From Cyclina sinensis (Eukaryota; Mollusca; Bivalvia; Venerida; Veneridae): a stretch of DNA of 64,000 nt. Position numbers and translations under genes: made by a program. Below the pieces are notes generated by a model. The model was not told the DNA's origin. It was given only the letters and a program-made list of their open reading frames with translations, and did not search any database. The stretch lies in contig JAAONU010000013.1 in assembly GCA_012932295.1 (NCBI GenBank), positions 40,996,627 to 41,060,626 on the forward strand. Direction: 5' to 3'. This document shows positions 12,331-23,797 of the stretch, one piece after another. Position 1 is the first letter of the stretch. Each line of letters starts with the position of its first letter.

Positions 12331-13368
12331 ATTTTGCTTATACTAATACATAAGGAAAAAACTTCTTAAGCCTAGAAATAAACTTTAACTTACATCTTGG
12401 GGACTCCCCAGCCCTGGCATTACCCTCCTCCCCAATATTTTTTTTTCATTATAATGATTTTTTTTATAAAATATGTAGCTACTTGACTTTTAAATATGTA
12501 GGTATGAAGTGATTTGACTTCCCCTCCCCCCCCCCCCCCCCCCTCTCCACTCCAATAGAATTTTTTTTTTGGACATGCTTCATCTCCAAAACTGCTTGGG
12601 GGATTTTATTGAAACCAGAATGTTTGTCACCAAGCCTTGTTATATATAAAACACCAGTAGGGGTTGGGAATAAAACAATATTGTTCAAATTCAAGACCAA
12701 ACTCACAGCTTTCTTTTTCATTGAATAATTATGTCTTCAACCTTCATATAAGAATCTAAAGCAGAAAAACATTACTTTACCATTTACCTTCAGTTCATGC
12801 TCTATTTTTTTGTCTGATCTCTTTTCCACATGCATATTCAATTATATATTTACACCAGTTTGAATTCAAAGCAACATTTCGGGGGACATATGTCAATTTC
12901 CAGTGACAGCTCTTGTTTCATTTTGTGATGTTTTAAATGTTAGTTATATACCTCAGAAATTATCATTTTGTAGTGAGAGCAGTTAACACTTATTACAACA
13001 TTGCTCACTTTTTGCTAACTATTGTATCTACAGCTAGAAAGCCATTGTTTGAAAATATGTTATATTTTTGTTATTCTGATATTTCGTATAAAAAACATTA
13101 TATTGAATATCTGTGTGAAGGTAATATATAGGCCTAATGGGTCAGATTTTTGTTTTATTTCATTCATTGATGTTGTCATTGATGTATATATAATGTACAG
13201 GTTACTATAATAAGCTCATTTCTTATCTTACCTTATTTGGACTAGTTTGTGTATAGCGATTACGTTCCATTGACTGAAATATGATAGTTGGAGCCTGTTG
13301 TATCTCTTGAATGAGAATAAAATTATTCTATCGAATGATTTGCATGTGTTGAGTATTTGCAAATCATT
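12331..13368. other. repeat-rich flank with poly-C tract and repeat 3' end
   Basis: A poly-C run with few interruptions sits at about 12523-12545. The sequence 'tttcgggggacatatgtcaa' and 'cagtgacagctcttgttt' at 12876-12917 matches the terminal signature of the hairpin-headed repeats elsewhere in the window, so a truncated copy ends here. No exon is supported. Confidence 0.45.
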
Positions 13369-14065
13369 TTTATGCCCCCATCGAAGATGAGGGGTATATC
13401 GGTTTGCAAATGTAGGTCGGTAGGTTGATGGACACTTCGTTTCTGATCAATATCTAGAGAACCCGTGAATCCACCTTCCTCAAACTTAGTATGTAGGTTG
13501 TTCATGAGCATTAGATGACCAATTTAGTTTATGGTTAATTAGGTCAAAGGCGAAGGTCACAGTGACCTTGAAAAACAAAAACTTCTAATAGATATCTAGA
13601 GAATCCTTGGGCCCATATTCCTCAAATTTGGTACGTAATTTGGTGGCAAGTTAATGGCCACTTAGTTTCTCAGGTCACTATGTCAAAGGCCAAGTCAGAG
13701 TGATGTTGAGAAGCAAAACGGTTTCCGATCAATAAGTATAGAATGTTTGGACCCAGCTCCCCAAATCTTCATTTGCAGGTTGGCCATTTCAATATTTTTC
13801 AGGTCATTTGGTCAAAGGCCAGTGTCATTTTCCGATAAATTTTTAGAGAATCCTTTGGCCTAGGTCTCTTAAACTTGATATGTATGTTTGTCATGACCAT
13901 AAAATGACCGCTATTGTTTTTCAGGTCACTAGATCAAAGGCCAAGGTCAGAATGACCTTGGAAAGAAAAACCGTTTCTTATCAATAACTATAGAACATTT
14001 CGGTCCAGGTTTACTAAAACTTCATAGGCAAGTTGGTCATGGCCAGTAGATGACCGCTACAATTT
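13369..14065 (+). repeat. hairpin-headed repeat, 'tatgccccc' family
   Basis: It begins TTTTTATGCCCCC, followed by a hairpin partner GAGGGGTATA, then repeated blocks containing 'aggtcaaaggc' and 'gtgaccttga' with a spacing of roughly 130-190 bp. No coding capacity. It shares its head with the elements at 5.6, 18.0 and 51.9 kb (the last inverted). Confidence 0.55.
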
Positions 14066-14786
14066 GTATGAGTATAAAGAGGAAATGTATTAGTTTAGAC
14101 TATTTTTTTTTACATCGATAGCGATACAAGTTCTTACAACTTAGATTCATCACGCTCGATGACTACTTCCTGGGTTCCATACCAGTATTCGCGCAGCGTG
14201 GAGGAATGTGAAGATCATGAGAGAATCTCGCCTCTGACGGGATTTAGTAAATGTATATATGCTGGTACGGAAAATTCAGTGCGCAGGCTTATTTTGCTCC
14301 TGTGACATAATCAAAAGATTGTAAAAAAAATCTGTTTTCAGATATGAAAGCATGGATGCCTTAATATCATTGTTAATATTCATACTACATAGAATGTGCT
14401 GTAATTTCCATGAAGCAAACATTTTTCCACACTAGTGTCCGTGAATTAAAATATGTTCTAATAAACTCATCAATTATCTGAACTACAAAGATTTAACGTA
14501 TAGCAGATTATAATTTTATTATCATAATTTCCCCCAAGCTATTATCGCTAGTCGCATGCGACAAGCCATAATTTCAGGACCCAATTTGCGACATGCCATA
14601 ATTTGCCCGACATGTCTTATCTCCCGCAGCGACTTGTGTACCTAATAACAGCGTTATCTGTATGAAAACCCCCTATTCCCAATACACGAGACAGCTAATC
14701 GCTCCGATAATTGACAGCGTCAACAGCTTTGCAAGTTAACCTACATGTTGGCGACTTTTGATAATTCTTTCTATTTGAGCTTATTT
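14066..14786. other. no gene recognised
   Basis: Unique-looking AT-rich sequence. A patch at 14545-14640 repeats 'gccataatttc/gccataatttg' after 'gcgacaa/gcgacat', a short imperfect duplication. Nothing else is supported. Confidence 0.4.
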
Positions 14787-15058
14787 ATCGTCGGTACCGG
14801 TTGCCCATATGACCGACGCCCCCCTGGAGTGATTAGTTATTTTATGTTGTGGGGGTAATGCAAGATACAGAAAGCATCCCATTCCAGAGACCCTCCTGGT
14901 TCTTTTGTATGCTCAGTGTATAGCACTGATACATGGGACCTCGGTTTAACGTCTCATCCGAAAGACTATTAGTAATGTTAGTGGAGGAGCGGGGGATCGA
15001 ACTCTGGACCCCTGGTTTACCAGTCCAGCGCGTTACCACTGGACCACATCCGCTCCCC
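14787..15058 (-). mobile_element. tRNA-derived SINE, family 1, near full length
   Basis: Read on the minus strand it has a tRNA-like head: A box region TGGTCCAGTGGTAACGCG and B box AGTTCGATCCC. A conserved core follows (CGGATGAGACGTTAAACCGA) and then a tail ending near GGGCAACCGGTACCGACG. The same layout recurs on the plus strand at 52.25-52.54 kb, which fixes the limits. The core word is shared by many invertebrate SINEs; I do not assign a published family name. Confidence 0.8.
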
Positions 15059-15246
15059 TTTTGATAATGACCGCGTGTGAAATTTTAATACGCGAGTAGT
15101 TGATTAGGAAACAAAAACGTATTATTTACAACTTATAATTGCAATTAAAAACCACAAGGTGTTACTCGCGATCCGTTTGTTCTTTAATTGAGAAGGCATG
15201 GCGCATCATTTTTTTCACACGGTAAGTATAATTAGATTTCACAATC

Positions 15247-17264
15247 ATGTCTAAAATACGCAAAGCCACGACTGACATTTCAACGTTTTTCAAACGACAG
15301 GCTCCGGGTTCGCCTCTGACTCCGTCTTCCTCGCAAACTGCTGTAATTTTACCAGAATCCCCGTCAACCCCCAAAGGCCAGAGAAAGTCTGGTTTTGACC
15401 CAGAATGGAAAGCAGCATTTCCCTGGATCCAGGAAACCTCAGATGGTATGATGAGTTTACGGCCTTTCAATGCATATAATAATTTTAGCAAGACTGAAAT
15501 TTTACTGAAACCGTACATTTGGATAAAAAAAATGAATTTAATTGTTTAAACAAGCGGGTTCTAGGCGTATAGGGAGCGACAAATGACTAATTGATGACGC
15601 CGAGATCAAAATCGGATCGGCGTTAATTTATTGTAATTGAATAGATGTTCGCCGTATGTGATGATGCACGCAGAAAACGTGCAATTGATGCAGATATTTC
15701 TATTTGCCCCACGAAAAGAAAACGTGCAGGTCGTGCAAAGTTTCTTTACCACCCACGCAGGAAGTATTCACAAGCTCCACGAGAAAAGCGTGCAGTTCGA
15801 GCAATGTTTTGACATCGTGTTTATAAAAGTGCAACTGCATATTTCCCACAACCAAACGATGTTGCTTAATGTGCACGAAACAGCTATATAAAATATAAAA
15901 TTACAAATAAGCGCATGTTAATTCAATTTCCATTAGGTTTTTATTAATTAATATTAACTTAATATGTGATCGTGATATTAACATATTTAGCAGGGCCGGA
16001 TCCAGAAATTCCTGACTGGGGGGGGGGGGGAGATACGGAAGGGGGTGACCCCCCCCCCCCCTTCCGTTGAGGTGGTTTGGAGGGCCTCCCCCAAGAAAAT
16101 TTTCTCAAAAGGTGGAGTAAATGGCTCATTTTGGTGCATTTTAGGCATAAAAATATAATGAAATTTGTTTATGAATCCAAAAGAAATATACTGGTATTCT
16201 TTGAAATGTTCAACTAAAGCAAAAAACATATGACAAGTTTTATTTTTTTTATTTTATATTTATAAAGTCCCCTGAAACAAATAATTTATCAATGAATTAA
16301 TTGGCATAACAAATAACAACGTCATCACAATATTCAGTCTCCTCGCAGTGATCTCCCTTTCATTCTTTGGAGAGATCTCTGAAGACGCGGGCTAACCTTA
16401 GCTGGATTATGTATGAACTTTTTTTAAGAATTTATTTTTTTCTCTGTTTAGTTTAGTTACAATTGGAATTGCATCGATTAAACATGCCTAGGTGTAATAA
16501 AATTAAAAAAAATATAACTTGAAAAAAAGATTAAAATATTTTGTTTATTTACTTTCGACCATCATCACGTGATTACTGTACTGAAAGTATGGAAGGGAAG
16601 TAACTGCTGTGTGGAGTTTGCACCATTCGGAACATCTCGGGCGATTTCAATAAGTCTTTATACGAAGTTGTCGGAAAAGGCCGAGTTGTTACGATTGGAG
16701 TTTGCACAATATCATCAGGTAACTGATCCATGGTCAGCAGACGCTCATTTAACAACTTTATCAAATACGTCAAGGTTACTAGACGCTTGAAAACTATACA
16801 TCATGATCAGTCTGGAGAACTCTCGGATAATCCGTGCCACCGAATATACGGTACATTGTGTAATATACACGGCAATAAAGTTGCGAACTCATCAGTTGTT
16901 ACGCAATATTGCATGACCATTGCAAATTGAAAGGTTGACTGTATTTTTGTTACGAGGTGAAAAGAGCTGAAAAAAATGTTTTAGGGTCTTTAAAAATGAG
17001 CCATTTTATTTTTTCACACACGGGCCAGCTGGGGGGGGGGGCATAAGCCCCCTCCCCCACCCCGGTAAATCCGGGCCTGATTTAGCATTTGTGACGTTCG
17101 TATCCTTATTCGATCTTAGATTTAATATTTCAGGAAAAGGAATGCTATGTACACTGCACGAAACACCAGTCTCGCCCGAAGAAATTGTAGTTGGTCATGC
17201 TGTCAGGGTAGACATCCCATGTACATCCCTGCGACGATACTTCTGTTCATTACCATGGTTTTAA
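15247..17264 (+). pseudogene. two-exon remnant of a TTF/BED-type, hAT-related zinc-finger gene (ZNF862/C17orf113-like)
   Basis: Exon 1 (15247-15445) starts at ATG and encodes a Ser/Pro-rich N terminus, then GFDPEWKAAFPWIQETSD and a GT donor. Exon 2 (17134-17264) follows a pyrimidine-AG acceptor in matching phase and reads GKGMLCTLHETP, then GHAVRVDIPCTSLRR and a stop. The W...FPW...GMLC...PCTSLRR order matches the N-terminal TTF/BED-like region of hAT-derived host proteins such as ZNF862 and C17orf113. In exon 2 the middle reads better in another frame (TKHQSRPKK), as if two bases are missing after GMLCTL. No downstream hAT dimerisation domain exists, so I call it a fragment. Family assignment is from memory of the motif and is moderate. 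Confidence 0.45.
15991..17079. mobile_element. 1.09-kb nonautonomous TIR element
   Basis: The left end reads CAGGGCCGGATCCAG and the right end, reverse complemented, CAGGCCCGGATTTACC. Both are followed by long G/C homopolymers (poly-G at 16020-16032, poly-C at 16050-16062, poly-G at 17031-17041) and by a matching 'tggctcattttt' word further in. The flanking word ATTTAG is duplicated (15985-15990 and 17080-17085). No transposase frame is present. It sits in the intron of the TTF/BED-type remnant. CAGG-type ends suggest a hAT or related DNA transposon; a 6-bp duplication leaves the class open. Confidence 0.7.
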
Positions 17265-17958
17265 AACAAGAAAGACATTAAAGAATGAAGAGCAATTACA
17301 TTTGTTGATTTATTTATTAAAGTGAGAATAAAATTGATATATGTATGTAATATACAGTTATACACCATTATAAATTACATGTATATACCAGTGCGTTGCA
17401 GCGGCGTGTGACAAAACAGATAAAATCAGTCTTTGCTGCGAGACCCTTCCTGAAATCCTGGGAGAAACCCTGTTATGAGCCAATGGAATACACTGTTTAA
17501 GCACACGGCAAGTTAATAATACTTTAGAACAGGTGATGATCCAAACTGAAAATCATTATAATATTTTACAAGGATAATTTAAACCTAAAATAAAATAAAA
17601 AGTTTTACTGTGAAAATATTGAATGTATTGTAGAATTCTGATTATAAGTTAGGCAGTATCAAGACATTTATTGAACATAGGGGCTTTTCTTTGTTTATAA
17701 CTTTTTTTTTTCATTTATGGTCTGAATTTGTTCTTTAATGTATCTTTTTTTGTAGAAAACAATGCATGATACATATTGTTATCATAAGAATGAAGTAATT
17801 TTGAAGATATTTGATGTATGCAAGTGAGATTCTGTGAAATTTTCTCTATTTGCCATGAGATTTTGTGAAATTTGCACTTATGCCAAGTCTTTGGTACATG
17901 TATTTCAAGTTTTTGAAACTGGCAAATATTGTCTATATTTGACAGGTTTAGATATATC

Positions 17959-18356
17959 TTTTTATGCCCCCGAAGGGAGGCATATAGTTTTTGAACTGTC
18001 AGTCCGTCCGAAAACTTTAACATTGGCCATAACTTTCTTATTAGTAAGTGGATTTACTTCATTCTTGGACACAACACCCCTTTGGACAAGACATTTCCAC
18101 TGACCTATATTTATTTGACATTGACCCCTGAATGACTTTCACCTTGAAGATCCAGTTGTCCAAAAACTTTAACATTGGTGATAACCTCCTTATTACAAAG
18201 TCGATTTACTTCGTGCTTGGACACAACACCCCTTTGAACAAGGCATTCCCATTGACCTATACTTATTTGACATTGACCCTTGAAAGACTGGTCCTCAGCT
18301 TGAACTCAAAGCACCACTTCGTGGGCATTGTCATCTTACAGTGACAGTTCTTGTTT
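17959..18356 (+). repeat. hairpin-headed repeat, short complete-looking copy
   Basis: The head TTTTTATGCCCCCGAAGGGAGGCATATAG forms a stem-loop. Two internal blocks share 'aaaactttaacattgg' and 'ggacacaacacccctttg' with about 170-bp spacing. The tail is 'cacttcgtgggcattgtc' and 'cagtgacagttcttgttt'. It is noncoding; open frames crossing it are incidental. Confidence 0.6.
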
Positions 18357-18654
18357 ACATTTATATCGATTGTCAAATGCAAAACTCTTGTTAGTCATTG
18401 TAAAGGCCTTACCATATCAGTGTGGCAGGATATTGATATGTTATCGCTTGATTATTTAAATGTAAACTCCATTTTACATCCTTTTTAATTAATAAATACG
18501 TTTCTGAAAAAAAGTACTTTGTATTTTGTTAAAATCCGAACTAATTTTCAAAGAGACATCTTGCACAGAGTGGTGTTGGCAAGGCCCATCAAGAAGTATT
18601 TTCCTACATCTTAACAACTTGAAACCAATCCTCATCAATCTTTTCAAGGCGTAT

Positions 18655-19370
18655 TTTTGTGTCGCCTGCTACGAAGTAGCCGCGACATATAGGGATCACT
18701 TCTCCGTCGTCTGTCCGTCCGTCCGTCACAAAACTTGTCCGGACTACTCATCAAGTACTTGCGCATATGTAACGGGTTTTTCGGTTGAATTAATTTTGGC
18801 TGAGTTATGGCCTTTGAATGAAAAAGGCGTTTTTGCTAAATAATGAATCTTGTGTTGCAGGCTTTACAGTAGCTGCGACATGCTAAAAAGTAGCCATTAC
18901 ATATAGGGATCACTTTCCCATCATCTGTCTGTCTGTCCGTCTGTCTGTCTGTCCATTACAAAACTTGTCCGGACTACTCCCCAGAAACAACTGGTGCGAT
19001 ATCATCTAAACTTTACAGGAATGATCAGTACCAAGTCTAATTGTGCATGTTTTCAGCATTTTCCAGTTCAATGATTTTTGTCAGAGTTACGGCCTTTTAA
19101 TGATTTTTATTTTTAGAGTGTGTCCGGACTACTTCTCTTATACTACTAAAGCAATTTAAATAAAATGTTACAGGATTGTTCTGTACCTCGAGTACTTGCG
19201 CATGTCTTACAGGTTTTTCAGTTGAATGCCTTTTGGTTGAGTTATGGCCCTTGAATAAAAAATACGTTTTAGCCTACAAACTGTCCAATCACCTCTCAAT
19301 ACCACTGTTTTATTGGCTATCATCAGGCGACACGTGATCACTGATTGCCATTGTGAAAATGTATAATAAG
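18655..19370 (+). repeat. hairpin-headed repeat with 'ttgtccggactactc' monomers
   Basis: The head is TGCTACGAAGTAGCCGCGACA with a small stem-loop. The leader 'catatagggatcact' occurs twice (18687 and 18898), with 'cacaaaacttgtccggacta' near 18727 and a matching 'acaaaacttgtccggactac' near 18958, and a third 'gtccggactacttctc' near 19122. A (GTCT/GTCC)n run lies at 18925-18955. No protein signal. Confidence 0.55.
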
Positions 19371-20330
19371 CAAATAGATTTAGTATGCTATGTTGTCCGT
19401 CGTCCACAAGTATTTCAAAAGCATCTCCTCGTATGGCACTAATGAAATAAAACCTTTGGATGGTCTCCTTTCAAAATTGTATAATAAATGCAATTCCATG
19501 CAGAACTCTGGTTGCCTTGGTAGCCGAGTGGAAAATTTTTTAAGGTATTCTTGTCTGAAACCGCAAAGCCGAAAACCAAGGTTTTGATACGTAGAATCAT
19601 CTAATATACCTATGCCAAAATCATACAAGGTCCCTGGGTAATAATTGGCCCTGCCATAGGGGTCACTTCATTTTGCATAGACTGGATGGTTCCCTTTCTA
19701 AATTGTTTAAAAATGAAATTCTATTCAGAACTTATTTGGCATTTAAAAGGAAACAAATATAAGTCTTATTTTCTGAAACCACAAGGCTTAGAGCTTAGAA
19801 TGTTGTTTTAAAGCATTATCCAGTAGACCTCTACTATGATCATACAAGCCATGGTTCTAGGATCAAATTGGCCCAGCATTTAGGGTTACTAAGATCTTAT
19901 GGGAAAAAAATCAAAATCTTCTGTAAAGAGATAAGGTCAATTACAGTAAAACTTCACAGCAATGATCCTTCGATGGTCCACTTTCAAGTTATATGGCATC
20001 TGAAAGGAAAATAATTGAAGTCTTAGTAACTAAAACCTTCGACATTTGGGTTATAACATGATTCAGTATTTTCGATCATACAAATCATGCCCTGAGCACC
20101 AAATTTGCGCAAACAGAAGGGTCACGTTTTTGCATAGACTATTATAAGAAAAACTATCAGTATCTTCTCAAATGCCCCCGGGCAAAACCTTTTTATTTCA
20201 TTTTCATTGATCTGACAACGGTCCTTAGTCGCTGGGTTTTGGAGAGCGGTTTCCAGGAGAAAGGACGCGGCTAGCTTCCCAGTGGTAAGCAGACAATTTC
20301 CCAAAAGAGCAGCATTCGCTAGCAAAACGT
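19371..20330. repeat. diverged internal monomers of another dispersed repeat
   Basis: Loose copies of 'tggtctcctttcaaaattgt' recur near 19461, 19685 and 19975, each followed by 'aaccacaaggctt'-like words, at spacings of about 225-290 bp. A word 'cgctgggttttggagagcgg' at 20230 recurs at 21487, marking a duplicated flank around the intervening SINE pair. No gene is supported. Confidence 0.4.
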
Positions 20331-20741
20331 CCATGCTACACGAGGGTGTATCATACTAATCTTAGTGGGGCTGCACCGCTGAGCTCTGTGCAGCGTGCAC
20401 ACGAACGTCAGTATGCCTTCTATGCTTATACGGAAGTAGACTGGGTACGAATACGTGGCCCGGTCGAGGCCTAGAGGACACGAGGGCTGTGTCGTTTGCC
20501 CGTGGCTCGGTTTCGAACCGATTGCACCGTGTATTGAGGCATGGGAAGAGGGTGTCTGTGTAACGAACTAGTGTAAATACGTATTAAAAACGTAATTGTA
20601 CGAAGGTGTTTTAGGGGCTAGGACTCGGCACCGGTACACTGGCCGGGGCCGTGTCCGATCTCATTCGCTAGCCAGGCAAACGGGCTTTCCAATGATATAC
20701 GCTCCTGGCCTGTAGCTGTTCAAACGCCTAGGACAGGCCTT

Positions 20742-21265
20742 TGTTACGGTCTAGTGCACACCTACCTATAATGGTATAAATACAACCTCTGACATCTGCG
20801 TAAGGGAATCGATTCTTTGGCTCAGTGTTTAGAGCGTTGGCGTTTCACGCGGGAGATCGGAGATCGAATCCCGCTGTGGGTTGTGTATTCGAAGATGCAT
20901 TGCATCTTTCTGTTACGGATTTTAATGTTCGTAAGATGGGGACTCATCCGAGATTGACCTTTCCTGGTCTTAGTTGTAAACAAATGAAATAAAAAAATCT
21001 TTCAAGATTTCCGTCTGATCCACTGATCTAAAATATACACAACACCATTCGTCATCATAAATGATGACTTTCTCAAGAGAGGATGTGTTACGGTCTAGTG
21101 CACACCTACCTATATTTGTATATATACAACCTCTGACATCTGCGTCAGTGAATCGATTCTTTGGCTCAGTGGTTAGAGCGTTGGCGTGTCACGCGGGATA
21201 TTGAATCCCGCTCTGGGTTGTGCCAAAATGCATTGCATCTTTCTGTTACGGACTTTCGTGTTCGT
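20742..21265 (+). mobile_element. two tandem copies of a tRNA-derived SINE (family 2)
   Basis: Both copies begin 'tgttacggtctagtgcacac' (20742 and 21089, 347 bp apart) and contain a tRNA-like core with A box TTGGCTCAGTGGTTAGAGCG and B box ATTGAATCCCGCT. The first copy runs into an A-rich tail (aaatgaaataaaaaaatc, about 20985) before the second begins; the second is truncated near 21265. The head resembles a tRNA but lacks a clean cloverleaf, so it is not called a functional tRNA. Confidence 0.65.
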
Positions 21266-21639
21266 AAGACCGTGCAAAATTAAGCTTTGAACGCGCATTT
21301 TAATTCTATTTCACGTTGAACTACTATAATTATAGAGCATATATCAGTTATGATTTCGAGTCCCGCTGGAGGTGCGAATTTTTTTTCTTCTTGTTTTCTC
21401 CTTAGCATTAGTCTGTTCGTTTCTGGTGCTTTGTGGGGCTCAGGCTCGCAACTATGGACCGCCGAGACGAGAACACAGACCAGGATCGCTGGGTTTTGGA
21501 GAGCGGTTTTCAGGAGAATGAACGCGGTTAGCTTCCCAGTAATACGCAGAAACAAAGTAAGATAAATGTTAAAGTGAAGGACATTATTACTAGTAGTAAC
21601 ATAAAAAATGAAAGAAAAAACAAGAAACGCCACAATGCA

Positions 21640-22806
21640 ACGAAACCAGGTTTTCAACGTTCATGTTTCACAGAATCTTCGTCATCAAGTGCCCTGGTGC
21701 ATATTGTCAGCATTTTGCAGTTTGAACATTTTTCGGGGGAATTATGGCCTTTTGACATTTTACATATACAATATATAGATGAATATTAATTTGTACTTTT
21801 ATGTTTCTACAGATTTGGAATGCTAATTGTATCTAATTAGATGCATATTTTTACAAACAACAAACTTAAGAACGTTTTAATTTTATTCATAATACTAATC
21901 TATTCATTTGATTATAGTAGTATATTATGTTGCTTGGCGATTTTGTTTGCTTTGTGCATTTACTTGTTTATATTTTACTATATACATGTATCATTTATTA
22001 TGCATTTATATTAACATAGCAGAAATCAAACTGGAACTATCAGTGACAGGGATTTATCCCTATAACACGTCTTTGACCGTAACTCAAAATTCTAGACTGA
22101 AAAATGCAAAAATTATGTCAAAATGATGGTCAGTGTTATGGAATTTGTACAGTGATATTATATGAAGTATAACAAAGATATGTATAAAATTTAATTCTAA
22201 TATAATAGCTTGAGTAAGAAAAGTGGCACACAGAAGGGTATTTCTCTTTATATTATATATATATGTAAAAACAAAGGGCCATAATTCTGCCAAAAATGTT
22301 CGCGACAATTTGTGCCAGGGTTCTTGATGATGGTGCTTTTGTAACAATTTACTCAAACTCGCTTGAGGAAAGAAGTAGGAGTTGAGCACAGAAGTGTATT
22401 TCTCTGGTTTTTTGTTTGTTTGTTTTTTTAAGGGCCATAATTCCGCCAAAAATTTTTGGATCGCAAAACCCTGACAATATGCGCCAGGACACTTGATGAC
22501 AGGGCATCTGTGAAAGGTTAGTCAAAATCGCTTGAGAAATATAGTTGGAGTTGAGAACAGAAGAGTATTTCTCTCGGGTTTTTTTTTTAAACCAAAGGGC
22601 TATAATTCCGCAAAAAAATATTAAAATCACAAAACCCTGACAATATGCGCCAGGGCACTTAATGACAAAACTTCTTTGAAAGTTTGGTCAAAATCCCTTG
22701 AGAAATGTAGGAGGAGTTGCGCACAGAAGAAATTGTTTTTGCCCGCCCGTCCGCCGACATACACAAATCTAATAACCAAAGTTTTCCTTCGGAAAACCTG
22801 GTTAAT
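21640..22806 (-). mobile_element. repeat element with inverted ends and monomers of about 160 bp
   Basis: The ends AACCAGGTTTTC (21642) and GAAAACCTGGTT (22792) are inverted repeats. Inside, three tandem monomers each containing 'gggccataattccgccaaaa' and 'tgcgccaggacacttgatga' lie near 22270, 22430 and 22590, followed by a terminal 'gcccgcccgtccgccgacat'. The middle (about 21780-22260) is AT-rich unique sequence. The structure fits the bivalve pearl/Helitron-like type. Short minus-strand frames here follow the monomers and are not genes. Confidence 0.55.
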
Positions 22807-23738
22807 AATTTGAATTATCAACATGAATTATAACATTGATTAATGCATTCTCAGCAGACTGGTTCCAGCAAGCATGTTACTGTTTGTTGCTTTCCTCAAA
22901 ACTACGAAAGGGGCTTTTATTATAAAAGGGATTATTTTGCGGTTTCTTGTTGTATTATGCAGGACAAGTCATACGCTCTTAAGATGTATAGTGTAAATCA
23001 ACTAGTGTAATGTTCTATATATGGTATCTTCTGTTCGGGTAACATTTCATGACCAATCACTACTTCAGCAACTTCAGTGAAAATGTTTTACAATGTAATG
23101 TGGAGGACCTCGTAACAATTTTGCAGCTAAAGGGTAATATCAGGTAAATGTAGCTGTCCTTTTTTCACACCTTACTGTCAACTATGAAGGTTATTTTAAT
23201 GTCGTAGTTAAGGGTCCATTGTTTTATTAAAAGTCATGCAAGTTAGTCCGTTTCGTCTTAAAATCCAGATTTTTACTAATGATGGTCGCCTTATTACCGT
23301 TATAAATTAGAAAAAACCAAGAAGTATGAAACACTTAACCCATTTTCTTAACTCTTTGGTATTAACTAAGCCGCATTTTGTTCAGTGAATACGTAAATGT
23401 GATTTACAGATGTCAAAAATCTACCGAAACATAGATAATAGCGGGCTCGTCAGTCAGTACTCCTTCTGGTTTTGATTCATTTTGTTATGTAAGAAAAAAC
23501 ATTGTTAAAAAAGGTAACTAAATAATAATATATTGTTAACCTCGTTGAAAAATTGATGTTGGCTTACTACCTTGTTTTTGTAAGCAATATCATTTTGCTA
23601 GTTTATTTATTTATTTATTGTTTTATTATTTGTTTATTTATTGTTTTGTTTTGGTGGGGTGAGATTGGGGATGGGACTTATATTTTCAAGTCTAGGCAGG
23701 AATCTTTGGACTCGTAAGTACAGCTGAGAAAATATGAA
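22807..23738. other. intergenic 3' flank of DCST1; (TTTA)n run
   Basis: No exon is supported. An impure (TTTA)n tract lies at about 23601-23650. The segment is downstream of DCST1 on its strand. Confidence 0.5.
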
Positions 23739-23744
23739 TTTATT
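23739..23744 (-). terminator. AATAAA polyadenylation signal of DCST1
   Basis: AATAAA on the minus strand lies about 54 bp past the DCST1 stop codon, a normal position for a short 3' UTR. Other AT-rich matches occur nearby, so the exact cleavage site is unknown. Confidence 0.5.
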
Positions 23745-23797
23745 TAGTGTAACAGATTCATTATCATTATTATTATCCATAATCATTAACATTATAA

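Noticed and set aside
15645..15812. Short Arg/Lys-rich open frame (RRKR, KRKRAGRAK)
   Set aside because: About 55 residues, no splice or family support, and it falls in repeat-rich DNA. It reads CGT GCA repeatedly, so it is more likely low-complexity sequence than a gene.
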